From an uncultured Mycobacteriaceae bacterium (GTDB lineage Bacteria; Actinomycetota; Actinomycetes; Mycobacteriales; Mycobacteriaceae), in the NCBI GenBank assembly GCA_902826815.1, contig CADEGF010000042.1, positions 1-64,000 on the forward strand: a stretch of 64,000 bases of DNA. The letters run 5' to 3'. Positions 27,774 through 37,059 of this stretch are shown piece after piece. The notes under the pieces were generated by a model. The model was not told where the DNA came from. It saw nothing but the letters and a program-made list of their open reading frames with translations, and did no database searches. Made by a program: the position numbers and the translations under genes. How positions within the stretch are numbered: position 1 is the first letter of the stretch; every line of letters starts with the position of its first letter.

Positions 27774-28557
27774 TCGGTGTGAGGGTTTGGAACAGCCTGT
27801 CGACCTCGGCGTCGTCGAGTCCGTCCAATGCGCTCAACGCCACCTCGTCGGTGGTGTCCTCGAGGCGCTGCTTGAATTCGCGGCCCGCATCGGTCAGCGC
27901 GCCGTGGCTGTCCAGCAGACCGCGCGTCACCAGCCGGTCCTGATAGTGACGCCACTGCTCCTCGTCGTAGTCCCTGCTGCGCATGATCATCTCTTGGGGA
28001 ACTCGGCCCGCTGCCGCGTGCAGCACATTGCACTCGCGACCGGACAACCCCGACGAGGTCAACACCGCCACATGCGCATCGCCGCGCTGCTCGCGCAGCA
28101 GCGTGGTCGCGTGCCACAGCGTGGCGAGCGGCTCGGTGGGCCAGGGCAGGGCCGCGTTGGCGGCGAAAAGTGGCCTGCCGTCGAGTGGTGCGCTGCGCGC
28201 GGCCTTGGCGGCCAGCTCGGCAGCTTCGGAGACACCGTCGTCCGACAACCCGTATCGGCGCAATGCGGCGACCGCGGAGTCCTCGCGGGCACGAAGCGCA
28301 GCGTCGGGGGACGCCACTTTCCATGCCGCAGGCAGCGCCTTGGCCACCCGGGTGTCGGCGAAGTTGTAGAACACGGCGGTGACGACCTCTGTCGGCACAA
28401 CCCCCAGTGGGGCGGACCGACCCGCGAAGTACCCCATCCAGAAGCCGCGATAGCCGAGGCCGTCGAACGCGGCCCTGCTCTCCGGCGAGAAGTAGGTGAC
28501 GGCGTGCACGGGTTCGAGCCGATCGAAGAAGCGACGTGCCAGACGCGGTTCCCTCAC
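27676..28557 (-). CDS. SCO6745-family protein
   Basis: A 293-residue all-helical protein of the actinobacterial SCO6745 family, with the characteristic segments [20 protein letters not shown] and [11 protein letters not shown] in the first third and [18 protein letters not shown] later. The C-terminal half looks like a winged-helix-type domain ([20 protein letters not shown]), so a regulatory role is possible. The start is a GTG. Function is unknown. Confidence 0.85.
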   Translation of the reverse strand: MREPRLARRFFDRLEPVHAVTYFSPESRAAFDGLGYRGFWMGYFAGRSAPLGVVPTEVVTAVFYNFADTRVAKALPAAWKVASPDAALRAREDSAVAALRRYGLSDDGVSEAAELAAKAARSAPLDGRPLFAANAALPWPTEPLATLWHATTLLREQRGDAHVAVLTSSGLSGRECNVLHAAAGRVPQEMIMRSRDYDEEQWRHYQDRLVTRGLLDSHGALTDAGREFKQRLEDTTDEVALSALDGLDDAEVDRLFQTLTPITRAVVAAGDVPAATPMGLSRDDLDDDSAHLA

Positions 28558-28642
28558 AGTTAATTACTCCACTCCGGTTGATACTGGTATGGTCTCCGAA
28601 AATCTACGCAATATGTAGTTATAGCAAACAGCAAGAGGTGTC

Positions 28643-29200
28643 ATGTATCCGTCGACTGCAGTCATGACTGCGGCCGGGATGCTGTGCTGCCTGCTGGCTG
28701 CCTGCAACGTGAACAGCGGCGGTTTGAATGTACCCAGGGTGGCCAAACGGGCTTTGCAGGAGGACATCGCGGGTCGGCTGGCCGGTGCGGGGGAGAAGCC
28801 GGAGTCGGTGACCTGCAACCAGGATCTGATCGGCGAGGTCGGAACCACGGTCCGGTGCGAGGTGGTGATCAGCCCGTCCAACCGCTTCGAACCGATCATC
28901 ACGGTCACCGGCGTCGACGGCGCCGCAATCGACTACGACATGACCCCCGCGGTGTCGCGAAGTCAGCTCGAGTCGGTGGTCTTGCGACTCGTAGCCGATG
29001 CCGGAACGGTTGACGTCAAAGCGGTTTCGTGCGATACGGGAATCGAGGGCACGGTCGGAGCGGTCGCCCACTGTGATGTCGATGCCGGCAATCTGCGCTC
29101 GCGGCGCACTGTCGAGGTATCCGGTGTCAACGGTCTGATGATGAAGCTGGAAGTGGTCCCACTGCCCAGGCGGATGCGGCCGGCCCGACCGTCAAACTGA
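28643..29200 (+). CDS. Lipoprotein with two DUF4333 domains
   Basis: A 185-residue lipoprotein with lipobox LLAAC (Cys21). Two tandem copies of the mycobacterial DUF4333 fold follow, each with a paired-cysteine pattern: SVTCNQDLIGEVGTTVRCEV in the first and AVSCDTGIEGTVGAVAHCDV in the second. Each is followed by a VTGVDG or VSGVNG turn. AGAGG precedes the ATG. It is convergent with the GntR gene, overlapping it by nine bases. Function is unknown; it is presumably exposed outside the membrane. Confidence 0.87.
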   Translation: MYPSTAVMTAAGMLCCLLAACNVNSGGLNVPRVAKRALQEDIAGRLAGAGEKPESVTCNQDLIGEVGTTVRCEVVISPSNRFEPIITVTGVDGAAIDYDMTPAVSRSQLESVVLRLVADAGTVDVKAVSCDTGIEGTVGAVAHCDVDAGNLRSRRTVEVSGVNGLMMKLEVVPLPRRMRPARPSN

Positions 29201-29938
29201 CGGCGGCGACGCCACGTCTTGATCGGTGTCAACGGCGAATTCGTCGGCGACCGCGGCTGTCGCCTCATCAATGATCGCGCGCATGGCGCGTTCGGCGCTG
29301 GCCTCGTCGCGCAACCGGATCGCGCGGGCGACCTCGTCGTGCAACTCGATGGCCACCGGATTCGGCGTCGCGGGCATCATGTGGTGATGGGTTCGCCCGG
29401 CCAGAATCTCTGACACGACGTCATTGAGTGCACGAAACATCTCGTTGCCGCTGGCTTCCAGCAGTGTTCGGTGAAAAACCTTGTCGGCCAATAGATAGGA
29501 TTCGAGGTCGCCGGCTCGGCCGTGAATCACCATGTCCGACACCGCCGCAGCCATGATGCGGCACTGGTGTGGATCGGCGCGGCGCGCCGCCAATGCGGCG
29601 GCCGTGGGTTCGAAGCCGCGCCGCAATTCGGACAGCGATACCAAAACGGCTGCACGGTCGTCGGATTCGAGACGCCAGCGGATCACCACAGGGTCGAAGA
29701 CGTTCCACTTGTCCGACGGCTGGATCGTGATGCCGACCCGGCGGCGCGACGCGGCCATGCCCATCGACTCGAGAACCCGGATCGCTTCGCGGGCGACGCT
29801 TCGTGAGACGCCGTGTTCCGCGCTCACGCCGTCGAGGGTGAGCACCTGGCCCGCCGGGTATTTCCCGGACGCGATTCCGGTGCCGAGCGTCGCCAGCAGG
29901 TTGCGATGCAAGGCGCCGACGTTTGAGGGCGAAGCCAC
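29192..29938 (-). CDS. GntR/FadR-family regulator, probable gluconate repressor
   Basis: A 248-residue regulator: an N-terminal winged-helix GntR domain (about residues 8-75, with GVSRSVAREAIRVLESMGM) and a C-terminal FCD effector domain (about 95-230) with the metal/ligand His and Asp positions DKVFHRTLLEASGNEMF and ELHDEVARAI. It is divergent from the fused gntK/gntP remnant, the usual arrangement for gluconate repressors, so its original target was probably that operon. With the operon destroyed, its present target is unclear. Confidence 0.9.
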   Translation of the reverse strand: MASPSNVGALHRNLLATLGTGIASGKYPAGQVLTLDGVSAEHGVSRSVAREAIRVLESMGMAASRRRVGITIQPSDKWNVFDPVVIRWRLESDDRAAVLVSLSELRRGFEPTAAALAARRADPHQCRIMAAAVSDMVIHGRAGDLESYLLADKVFHRTLLEASGNEMFRALNDVVSEILAGRTHHHMMPATPNPVAIELHDEVARAIRLRDEASAERAMRAIIDEATAAVADEFAVDTDQDVASPPSV

Positions 29939-30062
29939 GCATACATGTTGTCATAGGTTTGCTATCAGTTATTAAGAACATATCTGTTCGTGATGGGGTT
30001 ACAATAGTATGACGATTAATGCATGCTGTGTGACGCCGGGCACAAAGGGGTAGCTGGAGTCG

Positions 30063-30569
30063 ATAGCGTCACCGATCGTCGTGATGGGTGTTTCAGGGTC
30101 CGGTACGTCGACGGTCGGCGCCGCGCTCGCGCAGCGCATACGGGTTCCGTTCGCCGACGCCGACGACTTCCACCCGCCCGCCAACATCGCGAAGATGACG
30201 GCCGGCGAACCGTTGAACGACGACGACCGGCACCCCTGGCTGGATGCGATCGGAGAATGGCTCGGCGCGCGCTGCCCCGACGTCATCTTCCTTCACCTCG
30301 CCGGTTCGGCGACGGTGGCGACGATCACCGCGTCATCCCTGATGCTCGGGTTGGTCGGGGGGATGAGCACTGGTCAGGTCTCGCTCATCGTGCTCGCCGT
30401 CGGCGCGGGATCGGTGTTCTTCTCCCATCTCAACGACGCCGGCTTCTGGCTGGTGAAGGAGTATTTCGGGATGAGCATCGGTCAGACGATCAAGACCCGG
30501 TCGATCATGGAGACCGTGTTGTCGGTCACCGGGCTGATCCTGGTGCTGATACTCGGGATCTTTATCTGA
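30063..30569 (+). pseudogene. Collapsed gluconate operon: gntK-gntP fusion
   Basis: One open frame joins the first ~90 residues of a gluconokinase to the last ~75 residues of a gluconate:H+ symporter. The GntK part has [25 protein letters not shown] and EPLNDDD. The join is near [15 protein letters not shown], after which [20 protein letters not shown] is typical GntP C-terminus. Three defects support inactivity. The Walker A lysine is Thr (GSGTST). The CSALKxxYRD region of GntK is deleted. The expected start codon before ASPIVVMG is ATA at 30063, leaving a GTG at 30081. The protein predicted from 30081 is 162 residues. Confidence 0.87.
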
Positions 30570-30597
30570 CGTCCCGGACGCGAGGAAGAGGGCGCCG

Positions 30598-31080
30598 TCA
30601 GCCCTTGACGACCTGAGTTCCGCCCGCGAGGTCGTCGTGCTTGCCCTGTTTGGTCGGGCTGCCGGTGATGGTCACCGCGATGACGATCATGGCGACGAAG
30701 GCGAGCAGGCCGCCGATGAACGGGATGATCGGCAACAGGGTCCATACGTTGCGGATCGCGGACTGCTTCGCAGTAGGTTTCGGCGCGCCACCGGGTCCGT
30801 GCACCCGCAATCCGAGCACCCGCTTGCCGGGCGTCCAGCCCTGGGCGGTCTCGAATGCGACGAAGTACACGAACATCAGCAGACCGGTGAACAAACCGGT
30901 CACCCAGATGCTGGACAGCGTCTCGGTGAAGAAGCTCAGCAGGAAGGCGACGATGCCGACGATGATTCCGTCGATCAGCCTGGCGAAGAATCGCACGAGG
31001 AGGCCGCCCGGCTCGAGGCCTGCCGGAAACGGCGGTGGATAGCTCCTCGGATCGCTGCCGTATGTCGGATCGGTAGTCAT
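30598..31080 (-). CDS. RDD-family membrane protein
   Basis: A 160-residue membrane protein: a Pro/Tyr-rich cytoplasmic N-terminus, then an RDD domain with RFFARLIDGIIVGIV, a second helix, and the TPGKRVLGLRV motif between helices, ending in a third hydrophobic segment and a charged tail. RDD proteins are of uncertain function; some are linked to ion exchange. ATG 31080 is preferred over an in-frame start at 31089. Confidence 0.88.
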   Translation of the reverse strand: MTTDPTYGSDPRSYPPPFPAGLEPGGLLVRFFARLIDGIIVGIVAFLLSFFTETLSSIWVTGLFTGLLMFVYFVAFETAQGWTPGKRVLGLRVHGPGGAPKPTAKQSAIRNVWTLLPIIPFIGGLLAFVAMIVIAVTITGSPTKQGKHDDLAGGTQVVKG

Positions 31081-31120
31081 GCCGATCAATCTACCGACCG
31101 GCGCTCATACGCGGTGCGGC

Positions 31121-31963
31121 TCAACCCAGGCGGCGGCGCTGCTTCCTGGTCTCCTTACGCGCTGTATCGGCAAGAACGCCTGCCCGGTCGCGTGTGGCTT
31201 CGGCCCGGTTCCGCGCTGCGTCGGCGATCTCCGGTGCGCGTTCGCGCGCCACCTCCGCGAAGTCGGATGCCCGTTCACGGGCTGCGTCGGCGATCTCGGG
31301 TGCCCGTTCCCTGGCGATCTCGGCGAGCCCGGCGGCTCGCTCGCGTGCGGCGTCGGCGATCTCGGGGCCGCGGTCACGAGCGACGTCTGCCAGTTCTGCG
31401 CCTCGCTCACGGGCGGCGTGCAGGCCGTGGCCCAACTTCTCGGCGAACGCGCTGTCGGCCAGCGCACCACCGGAGGCCGCTCCTGCCGGGAGCGCCGCGG
31501 TCACCGCCCCGGAGACCTTGCGTGCCGCGCGACGGCCGCGCCAGCCGAGCGACGGTTTGCCCTCGGTGTCGACGGCGGCGATGATCAGCCCTCCGAGCAG
31601 GCTCAGGTCGGTCATGAAGGCGCGTCGTTCGTCGGCCTTGCGCTGCGGGTCGGGCTGGTTCCAGAACATGTGCCCGCCCATGCTGCCCGGGATGACAGTG
31701 AAAGCCAGTGCCGCAGACGCCAATCGCGGCAACTTGCCGGTTGCCAGCAGGAGGCCGCCGCCGACCTGCACCGCGGCGTTGATCCGCGCGAAGGTCTCGG
31801 CGTCGGTCGGCACCTTCGTGCCGACCGGGTCGGGAAGCTGGCGCATGCCCTCGAGTGCGGGGCGGGCCGCGTCGGCGGCCGGTTTCGGGTTGCGGAGGGC
31901 GTCCACCCCTTGCCCGATGAAAGCGACTGACAGAAGGGGACGCGCTATACGACGGATCAACAT
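31121..31963 (-). CDS. DoxX-family membrane protein with 11-residue repeat tail
   Basis: A 280-residue protein. Residues 1 to about 135 form a DoxX-like four-helix membrane domain (RPLLSVAFIGQGVDALRNP, QVGGGLLLATGKLPRLA). Residues 184-260 are seven near-perfect 11-residue units of the type ARERAPEIADA, followed by a basic end KETRKQRRRLG. The tail should form a long amphipathic or coiled-coil helix. Similar DoxX proteins occur in other mycobacteria; the function of the tail is unknown. Confidence 0.88.
   Translation of the reverse strand: MLIRRIARPLLSVAFIGQGVDALRNPKPAADAARPALEGMRQLPDPVGTKVPTDAETFARINAAVQVGGGLLLATGKLPRLASAALAFTVIPGSMGGHMFWNQPDPQRKADERRAFMTDLSLLGGLIIAAVDTEGKPSLGWRGRRAARKVSGAVTAALPAGAASGGALADSAFAEKLGHGLHAARERGAELADVARDRGPEIADAARERAAGLAEIARERAPEIADAARERASDFAEVARERAPEIADAARNRAEATRDRAGVLADTARKETRKQRRRLG
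31184..31414 (-). repeat. Seven tandem 33-bp repeats encoding 11-residue units
   Basis: The coding repeat of the DoxX tail. Units run ARERGAELADV, ARDRGPEIADA, ARERAAGLAEI, ARERAPEIADA, ARERASDFAEV, ARERAPEIADA and a degenerate ARNRAEATRDR. The alternation suggests a 66-bp duplication step after the original 33-bp unit. Such tracts can change length by slippage. Confidence 0.9.
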
Positions 31964-31999
31964 GGACGAGGTGTTCCCCAGGTCAGGGGATCACAAACA

Positions 32000-32506
32000 C
32001 TAATAAGACACGTCGCTCCTGCGGCGCAGGGGTAGCGGGACCAGGAACCACAGGACGACGAACGCCGCCAGTGTGCATCCGCCCGCTATCCAGGCTCCGG
32101 TCCGGCCCACCACGGTGTCGAATACGACGACGCCGACGCCGGCAAGTGCCATACCCAGCAGGATCAAGCCTGCGATTGCGCAGGCGTGGGAGGCGGACAC
32201 GATCGCATCCAGTCGGTGCCTGCGGAAGAGCACTCGATGCATGCCGACAGGCGCGACCAGCAACACGGTCGCGCCCAGCGAGCACGCCACGGTGGCGAGG
32301 TAGACGGAGCGCATCGTGCCGTCGAGCACCGTGAAGCGTTGCTGGAACGGGAGGGTCAGCAAGAAGCCGGTCAGCAACTGGACACCGGTCTGCGTCACCC
32401 TCAGCTCCTGGAGCAGGCTCGACCAATTACGATCCAGCCGTTGGGCTTCCGTTTCGTCGCGGTCCGCATCCCAGCGCTTGTTCGCTTCCGGATGCTCGAT
32501 GTCCAC
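32000..32506 (-). CDS. DUF6328 family membrane protein
   Basis: A 168-residue protein with a polar N-terminal helix ([19 protein letters not shown]) followed by four transmembrane segments, including [16 protein letters not shown] and a central [20 protein letters not shown]. This layout matches the actinobacterial DUF6328 family. The GTG start lies close to the divergent xylulokinase gene. Function is unknown. Confidence 0.83.
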   Translation of the reverse strand: MDIEHPEANKRWDADRDETEAQRLDRNWSSLLQELRVTQTGVQLLTGFLLTLPFQQRFTVLDGTMRSVYLATVACSLGATVLLVAPVGMHRVLFRRHRLDAIVSASHACAIAGLILLGMALAGVGVVVFDTVVGRTGAWIAGGCTLAAFVVLWFLVPLPLRRRSDVSY

Positions 32507-32597
32507 GTGCTCATTCTGGCAGGGAAGTCATTGGGGACTGCACGGTTTCTTCCACTCTGCCGATCTCGTCGCCGGGATTCGGGGTAGCTTCGCAAGA

Positions 32598-33998
32598 GTG
32601 ACCCTCGTCGCCGGTGTCGACTCGTCCACGCAGTCCTGCAAGGTCCTGGTGTGCGATTCGGACACCGGTGAAATCGTCCGGTCGGCAACGGAGCCGCATC
32701 CCGATGGCACCGAGGTCGATCCGCAGCGGTGGTGGGCCGCCCTGCAGGCCGCCGTCGAGAATGCCGGGGGCCTCGACGACGTGGCCGCCGTTTCTGTCGG
32801 TGCTCAGCAACACGGCATGGTGTGTCTGGACGATGCAGGCAAAGTCGTCCGAGATGCGTTGCTGTGGAACGACACTCGTTCGAGCACCGCGGCAACTGAA
32901 CTCGTCGACGATCTTGGCGGCCCAGGGGAGTGGGCGAAGCGCATAGGTGTCGTGCCGGTGGCGGCGATCACCGTGAGCAAACTGCGCTGGCTCGCCGACA
33001 ACGAACCCGAACACGCCGCAGCCACGGCTGCGGTGTGCCTGCCACATGACTGGCTCACCTGGCGCCTGAGCGGCTCAGCCGATCTCGGCGCGCTGCGCAC
33101 CGACCGCAGCGACGCCAGCGGGACCGGCTACTTCTCGGCGGAGACCGACAGTTACCAACACGATCTGCTGGAGCTGGCGATGCGCGGACGGCGACCCGCG
33201 CTGCCGACGGTGCTCGGCCCACACGACACCGCGGGCCAGACGTCCAGCGGCACCATGCTCGGCCCGGGGGCGGGCGATAACGCAGGCGCCGCGCTTGGCC
33301 TCGGCGCGCAACCCGGCGACTGCATCGTCTCGCTGGGCACCTCGGGTGTGGTGAGCGCGGTCGGGCACGCGGCACCGCACGACGCCGAGGGAATCGTCGC
33401 GGGCTTCGCCGATGCGACGGGCCTGCAGCTGCCGCTGGTGTGCACGCTCAACGGAGCGCCGGTGTTGGCCGCCGTCGCGGCGATGGTCGGCGTCGACTAC
33501 GACGAACTGGATCGGTTGGCGCTCTCGGCGCCCGCCGGCGCCGAGGGGCTGACGCTGGTGCCATACCTGGAAGGCGAACGGTCGCCGAACCTGCCGAACG
33601 CCTCCGGGGCGCTGCAGGGAATGACCGCGCGCAACCTCACCGCGGCCAATATCGCGCGCGCCGGAGTCGAGGGGTTGCTCTGCTCACTGGCGTACTGCCT
33701 CGACAAGATCTCGGCACACGGGGTCGACGCGGAGCGGATCATCCTGGTCGGCGGCGGAGCGCGGTCGGAGGCGGTTCGGGTCATCGCACCCGCGATCTTC
33801 GGTAAGCCGGTGCTGGTGCCGACGCCCGCGGAGTACGTGGCGTTGGGCGCGGCGCGGCAGGCGGCCTGGACGCTGTCGCAGTCGGACTCACCGCCAGGAT
33901 GGTCGTTCGGAATCACCACGATGTTCACCGCCGCGCCGACACCGGAGGTTCTCGATCAGTACCGGTCGGCTCAGCCGCTGACACTCGGACAGAACTGA
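32598..33998 (+). CDS. xylB: Xylulokinase
   Basis: A 466-residue FGGY-family sugar kinase that phosphorylates D-xylulose to xylulose 5-phosphate. It begins [17 protein letters not shown] (phosphate-1 motif) and contains [21 protein letters not shown], the ISLGTSGVV-like region [11 protein letters not shown], and [17 protein letters not shown] near the C-terminus. The GTG at 32598 is the likely start; the frame is open upstream without family similarity. No xylose isomerase or transporter is nearby. The MBL-fold gene starts three bases after its stop. Confidence 0.9.
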   Translation: MTLVAGVDSSTQSCKVLVCDSDTGEIVRSATEPHPDGTEVDPQRWWAALQAAVENAGGLDDVAAVSVGAQQHGMVCLDDAGKVVRDALLWNDTRSSTAATELVDDLGGPGEWAKRIGVVPVAAITVSKLRWLADNEPEHAAATAAVCLPHDWLTWRLSGSADLGALRTDRSDASGTGYFSAETDSYQHDLLELAMRGRRPALPTVLGPHDTAGQTSSGTMLGPGAGDNAGAALGLGAQPGDCIVSLGTSGVVSAVGHAAPHDAEGIVAGFADATGLQLPLVCTLNGAPVLAAVAAMVGVDYDELDRLALSAPAGAEGLTLVPYLEGERSPNLPNASGALQGMTARNLTAANIARAGVEGLLCSLAYCLDKISAHGVDAERIILVGGGARSEAVRVIAPAIFGKPVLVPTPAEYVALGAARQAAWTLSQSDSPPGWSFGITTMFTAAPTPEVLDQYRSAQPLTLGQN

Positions 33999-34001
33999 GC
34001 G

Positions 34002-34694
34002 GTGAACTACGCCTGGGAACAACTGGCCGAGGGTGTGCATCGCTGCCGGCTGCCGTTCCTCGACGTCACCATCGGCCTGGTCTGCGGACGAACGGGCACA
34101 CTGCTCATCGACACTGGAACAACATTGGCCGAAGCGAACGCCATCAACGCCGACATCGCCGAGATAACGGACCACCCTGTGAGTCATATCGTGTTGACAC
34201 ACAACCACTTCGACCACATCCTCGGCACGTCGGCGTTCGCAGGCGCAGCCGTTTACTGCGCGCCCGAAGTGGCACAGGCGATCGCCGACCACACCGCAGA
34301 CCTGCATGCCCATGCCATGCGCTACGGCGCCGATCCTGACGAGGTGGCAAGTGCCATCGCGGCACTCCTGCCGCCGGAGCACCTCGTCCACGACGCCGAA
34401 CTCGATCTCGGTGGAATGACGGTGACGATCACCCATCCGGGGCGCGGCCATACCCGCCACGACCTGATTGCCATCGCCGATGGTGAGCCCGCCGTTGTGT
34501 TCTGCGGTGACCTCGTCGAGGAGTCCGGCGATCCAGCCATCGGTCCGCAGTCCGATCTGGCGGCCTGGCCCGCCACGCTGGGCTGCGTGGTGGAGGCAGG
34601 CGGACCCGCTGCGGTGTTCGTTCCTGGGCATGGGTCTGTCGTCGACGCCGACTTCATCGAGCGTCAGCGACGCTGGCTACGCGAGCAACTGTGA
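34002..34694 (+). CDS. MBL-fold metallo-hydrolase
   Basis: A 230-residue metallo-beta-lactamase-fold protein with the zinc motif LTHNHFDHILG, a third ligand in HPGRGHTRHD, an Asp in FCGDLVEE and a final His in VPGHGSVVD. It follows xylB by three bases and is probably co-transcribed. By family it is a hydrolase (thioester, lactone or phosphodiester type); the substrate is unknown. Confidence 0.87.
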   Translation: MNYAWEQLAEGVHRCRLPFLDVTIGLVCGRTGTLLIDTGTTLAEANAINADIAEITDHPVSHIVLTHNHFDHILGTSAFAGAAVYCAPEVAQAIADHTADLHAHAMRYGADPDEVASAIAALLPPEHLVHDAELDLGGMTVTITHPGRGHTRHDLIAIADGEPAVVFCGDLVEESGDPAIGPQSDLAAWPATLGCVVEAGGPAAVFVPGHGSVVDADFIERQRRWLREQL

Positions 34695-34699
34695 CGAGG

Positions 34700-35617
34700 T
34701 CAGGGCACCGGTCGCGGCCACTGCGGGCTCGGCAGCGGCTCATTCGGCGCCGGACGAAGTCGGTCGAGCACCACCCGCAGCGGCGGCCAGGTGGATCTGC
34801 CCCTGCGGGTCGCGGCGTAGGCGGTCATCACGACCTTGGGATCCGATAGCGGCAGCACTGCGACATCCGGATGTGTCGGCCTGTCGATCGGGAGCAGGCC
34901 GACGCCGTATCCGGCGACGATCAGATCCTCCACCAGATCGAGGCTGTCGATCTCGTGGGCGATCCTCGGTGTGAAGCCGGCGAGGGACGCCAGTGTCCGC
35001 ACAGCGTCTTCGTCAGCGGTGTTGCGGGAGTTGACGATCCACGTCTGATCGGAATATGCACCGATAGCCGAATCTCCGCTCGCCGCGCATTCGGCGGGCA
35101 CCGCAATGCCCCACTCGACCGACCACAACGGGGCGGTCTCGAGGGCGGGGCCAGGGGAGGCGGGCGCGAGGTTGTAGTCGTAGGTCAGCGCCACGTCGAG
35201 GTCGTCGTTGGTCAGCAGCGAGAACGCCTCGATGGGTTCGTACTCGCTGATCAAGAACTCGACCTTCGGGTATCGCTCCGCGAGGTCGGCCACCACGGGC
35301 AGCAGCGACACCCGCAGGCCGGTCGCGAAGCCGCCGATGCGGATGGTGCCCGCAGGCTCGGCATCCGGGTCGAGGTCGAGGCGGGCGCTGTCGATGGCGG
35401 CCAGGATCGTGACGGCGTGGTCGGCCAGGCGCTGACCGGCAGGTGTCAGGCGCACCCGTCGGCCCTCGGGCTCGATCAGCTGCGCGCCGGTTTCCCTTGC
35501 CAGCGCGGCGATCTGCTGAGAAACCGTGGAGGTGGTGAGGTGATGGACGTCGGCGACCGCGCGCATGGAGCCCAGCCGCGACAGGGCCAGAAGCAGTTGC
35601 AGTCGTCGAGTGTCCAT
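34700..35617 (-). CDS. LysR-family transcriptional regulator
   Basis: A 305-residue LysR-type protein: helix-turn-helix at residues about 1-60 (LALSRLGSMRAVADVHHLTT, then TSTVSQQIAALARETGAQL), a linker helix, and a periplasmic-binding-like effector domain (TIRIGGFATGLRVSLLPVVA). The ATG at 35617 gives family length. The SnoaL-like gene ends three bases upstream, so the two are probably one unit. The target is unknown. Confidence 0.9.
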   Translation of the reverse strand: MDTRRLQLLLALSRLGSMRAVADVHHLTTSTVSQQIAALARETGAQLIEPEGRRVRLTPAGQRLADHAVTILAAIDSARLDLDPDAEPAGTIRIGGFATGLRVSLLPVVADLAERYPKVEFLISEYEPIEAFSLLTNDDLDVALTYDYNLAPASPGPALETAPLWSVEWGIAVPAECAASGDSAIGAYSDQTWIVNSRNTADEDAVRTLASLAGFTPRIAHEIDSLDLVEDLIVAGYGVGLLPIDRPTHPDVAVLPLSDPKVVMTAYAATRRGRSTWPPLRVVLDRLRPAPNEPLPSPQWPRPVP

Positions 35618-35619
35618 GG

Positions 35620-36051
35620 CTACCGCATCAGGCTGTCGGGGGAGAAGCCGTCGGCGGAGGCCTCGCGCGATGCGAACAGCCAGCGGTCGTCGACAGGCAC
35701 GAGTGCGTCTCGATATCTGCCCCAATGGTCGACACCGATATTTGTCACGGCGAGGAAATAGCTGCTCACCTCGACCCGGTCGCGGGTCACCCGGCCGAAC
35801 CGCACGCTCGAAACATGGTGGCGCACATGGGTCAACGGGACCAGTCCCGCAGCGAAGCGGTGCACTTGCGCGCTCAGCCCCGCCACTATCGCATCGGGCC
35901 CGACCATCGGATCCCCGCCGCTGATCTTCAGCACGCCGTCCTGCGCGAAGCACGCCGCGATGTCCTCGAGCCGATTGCGGTCGGTGCCTGCGGTGTAGTC
36001 GGCCATCGTCTGCCGGACCGACTCACGGACGGCGACCTCCCAAAGCTCCAT
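35620..36051 (-). CDS. SnoaL-like (NTF2-fold) protein
   Basis: A 143-residue NTF2-fold protein typified by YTAGTDRNRLEDIAACFAQD in the first helix region and a C-terminal WLFASREASADGF. Such proteins act as small-molecule isomerases, hydrolases or dehydratases, or as non-catalytic domains. The ATG at 36051 is used; a TTG at 36072 would add seven residues. Function is unknown. Confidence 0.8.
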   Translation of the reverse strand: MELWEVAVRESVRQTMADYTAGTDRNRLEDIAACFAQDGVLKISGGDPMVGPDAIVAGLSAQVHRFAAGLVPLTHVRHHVSSVRFGRVTRDRVEVSSYFLAVTNIGVDHWGRYRDALVPVDDRWLFASREASADGFSPDSLMR

Positions 36052-36101
36052 GAGGAGATTGTTCGTGATCAACGCAGGACTGGGGACTGTTTAGAAATAT
36101 C

Positions 36102-36153
36102 GAACGGTATGTCCAGGTAAATCACGTGGACGCGAACGGTATATGTACCGTTC
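36102..36153. promoter_or_regulatory. TetR-type operator: perfect palindrome plus extra half-site
   Basis: GAACGGTA-TATG-TACCGTTC at 36134-36153 has perfect 8-bp arms. An extra half-site, GAACGGTAT, lies at 36102-36110, 32 bases (three helical turns) upstream. The palindrome ends nine bases before the EamA transporter start codon, so bound protein would block initiation. No regulator of the right type lies beside it. Confidence 0.65.
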
Positions 36154-36162
36154 AATGCAAGA

Positions 36163-37032
36163 GTGACCGACAACCAGGCCCGCACGGGTGCCTTCATGGC
36201 AATGGGGTCGATGGCCTGTGTGCAGGTCGGGCTGGCGATTGCGGTCACGCTGATCGACCGCATCGGCGTCGAGGGCGCCGCATGGCTGCGCCTGGCATGG
36301 GCCGGCGTTCTGATGCTCCTGATCATCCGGCCCCGTCGGGCGGCGTTCACCAGACAGACCTTTCTGGTCTGTGTGGCACTCGGCGTGGTGACCGCGTCGG
36401 TGACCATGCTGTTCATGGCGGCGGCAGGCCGGATCCCGCTTGGCACCGCAAGCGCGCTGGAGTTCCTCGGGCCGCTCGGTGTCGCCGTCGCCAACGGCAA
36501 GGGCGCGGGTCGTGCACTGTGGCCGGGTATCGCCGCCGCAGGTGTCGTGCTGCTCACGCAGCCGTGGGCGGGTGACATCGACCCCGTCGGCGTCATGTTT
36601 GCCCTCGGCTCGGCCGTGTGCTGGGCCGGCTACATCCTTCTCACGCAACGAGTCGGCGACGAGGTCGCGGGCATCAACGGCCTTGGCGTGTCGATGCCGG
36701 TCGCGGGCATCGTCGCGACGATCGTGGTGGGGCCGAGCGTGTTCGAGCGGATGACTCCCGAGATCCTGCTGATCGGAATCGGTTTGGCGATCCTGCTGCC
36801 CGTTGTCCCGTTCGCGCTGGAGATGCTGGCGTTGCGCAGGCTGACCACGGCCGCCTTCGGCACATTGATGGCGCTGGAACCGGGTTTCGCGATGATCGTC
36901 GGCCTGGTGATCCTGCATCAGGTTCCGGGTGTGTTCGGCGTCGTGGGAATCTGTCTGGTCGTCGCGGCGGGCATCGGCGCTGCACGCACAGGCGCGCGGT
37001 CGTCCCCGCCCGTACCTGTGGAGATCGGTTGA
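36163..37032 (+). CDS. EamA/RhtA-family exporter
   Basis: A 289-residue drug/metabolite transporter with ten predicted transmembrane helices in two EamA repeats. Segments such as [35 protein letters not shown] and [17 protein letters not shown] are typical of RhtA-like threonine/homoserine exporters. The start is GTG 36163, immediately after a perfect palindromic operator. The exported molecule is unknown; amino acids or related amines are the family precedent. Confidence 0.88.
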   Translation: MTDNQARTGAFMAMGSMACVQVGLAIAVTLIDRIGVEGAAWLRLAWAGVLMLLIIRPRRAAFTRQTFLVCVALGVVTASVTMLFMAAAGRIPLGTASALEFLGPLGVAVANGKGAGRALWPGIAAAGVVLLTQPWAGDIDPVGVMFALGSAVCWAGYILLTQRVGDEVAGINGLGVSMPVAGIVATIVVGPSVFERMTPEILLIGIGLAILLPVVPFALEMLALRRLTTAAFGTLMALEPGFAMIVGLVILHQVPGVFGVVGICLVVAAGIGAARTGARSSPPVPVEIG

Positions 37033-37059
37033 CGCTAGCGGCGTTGGTAGCTTGGCGAG

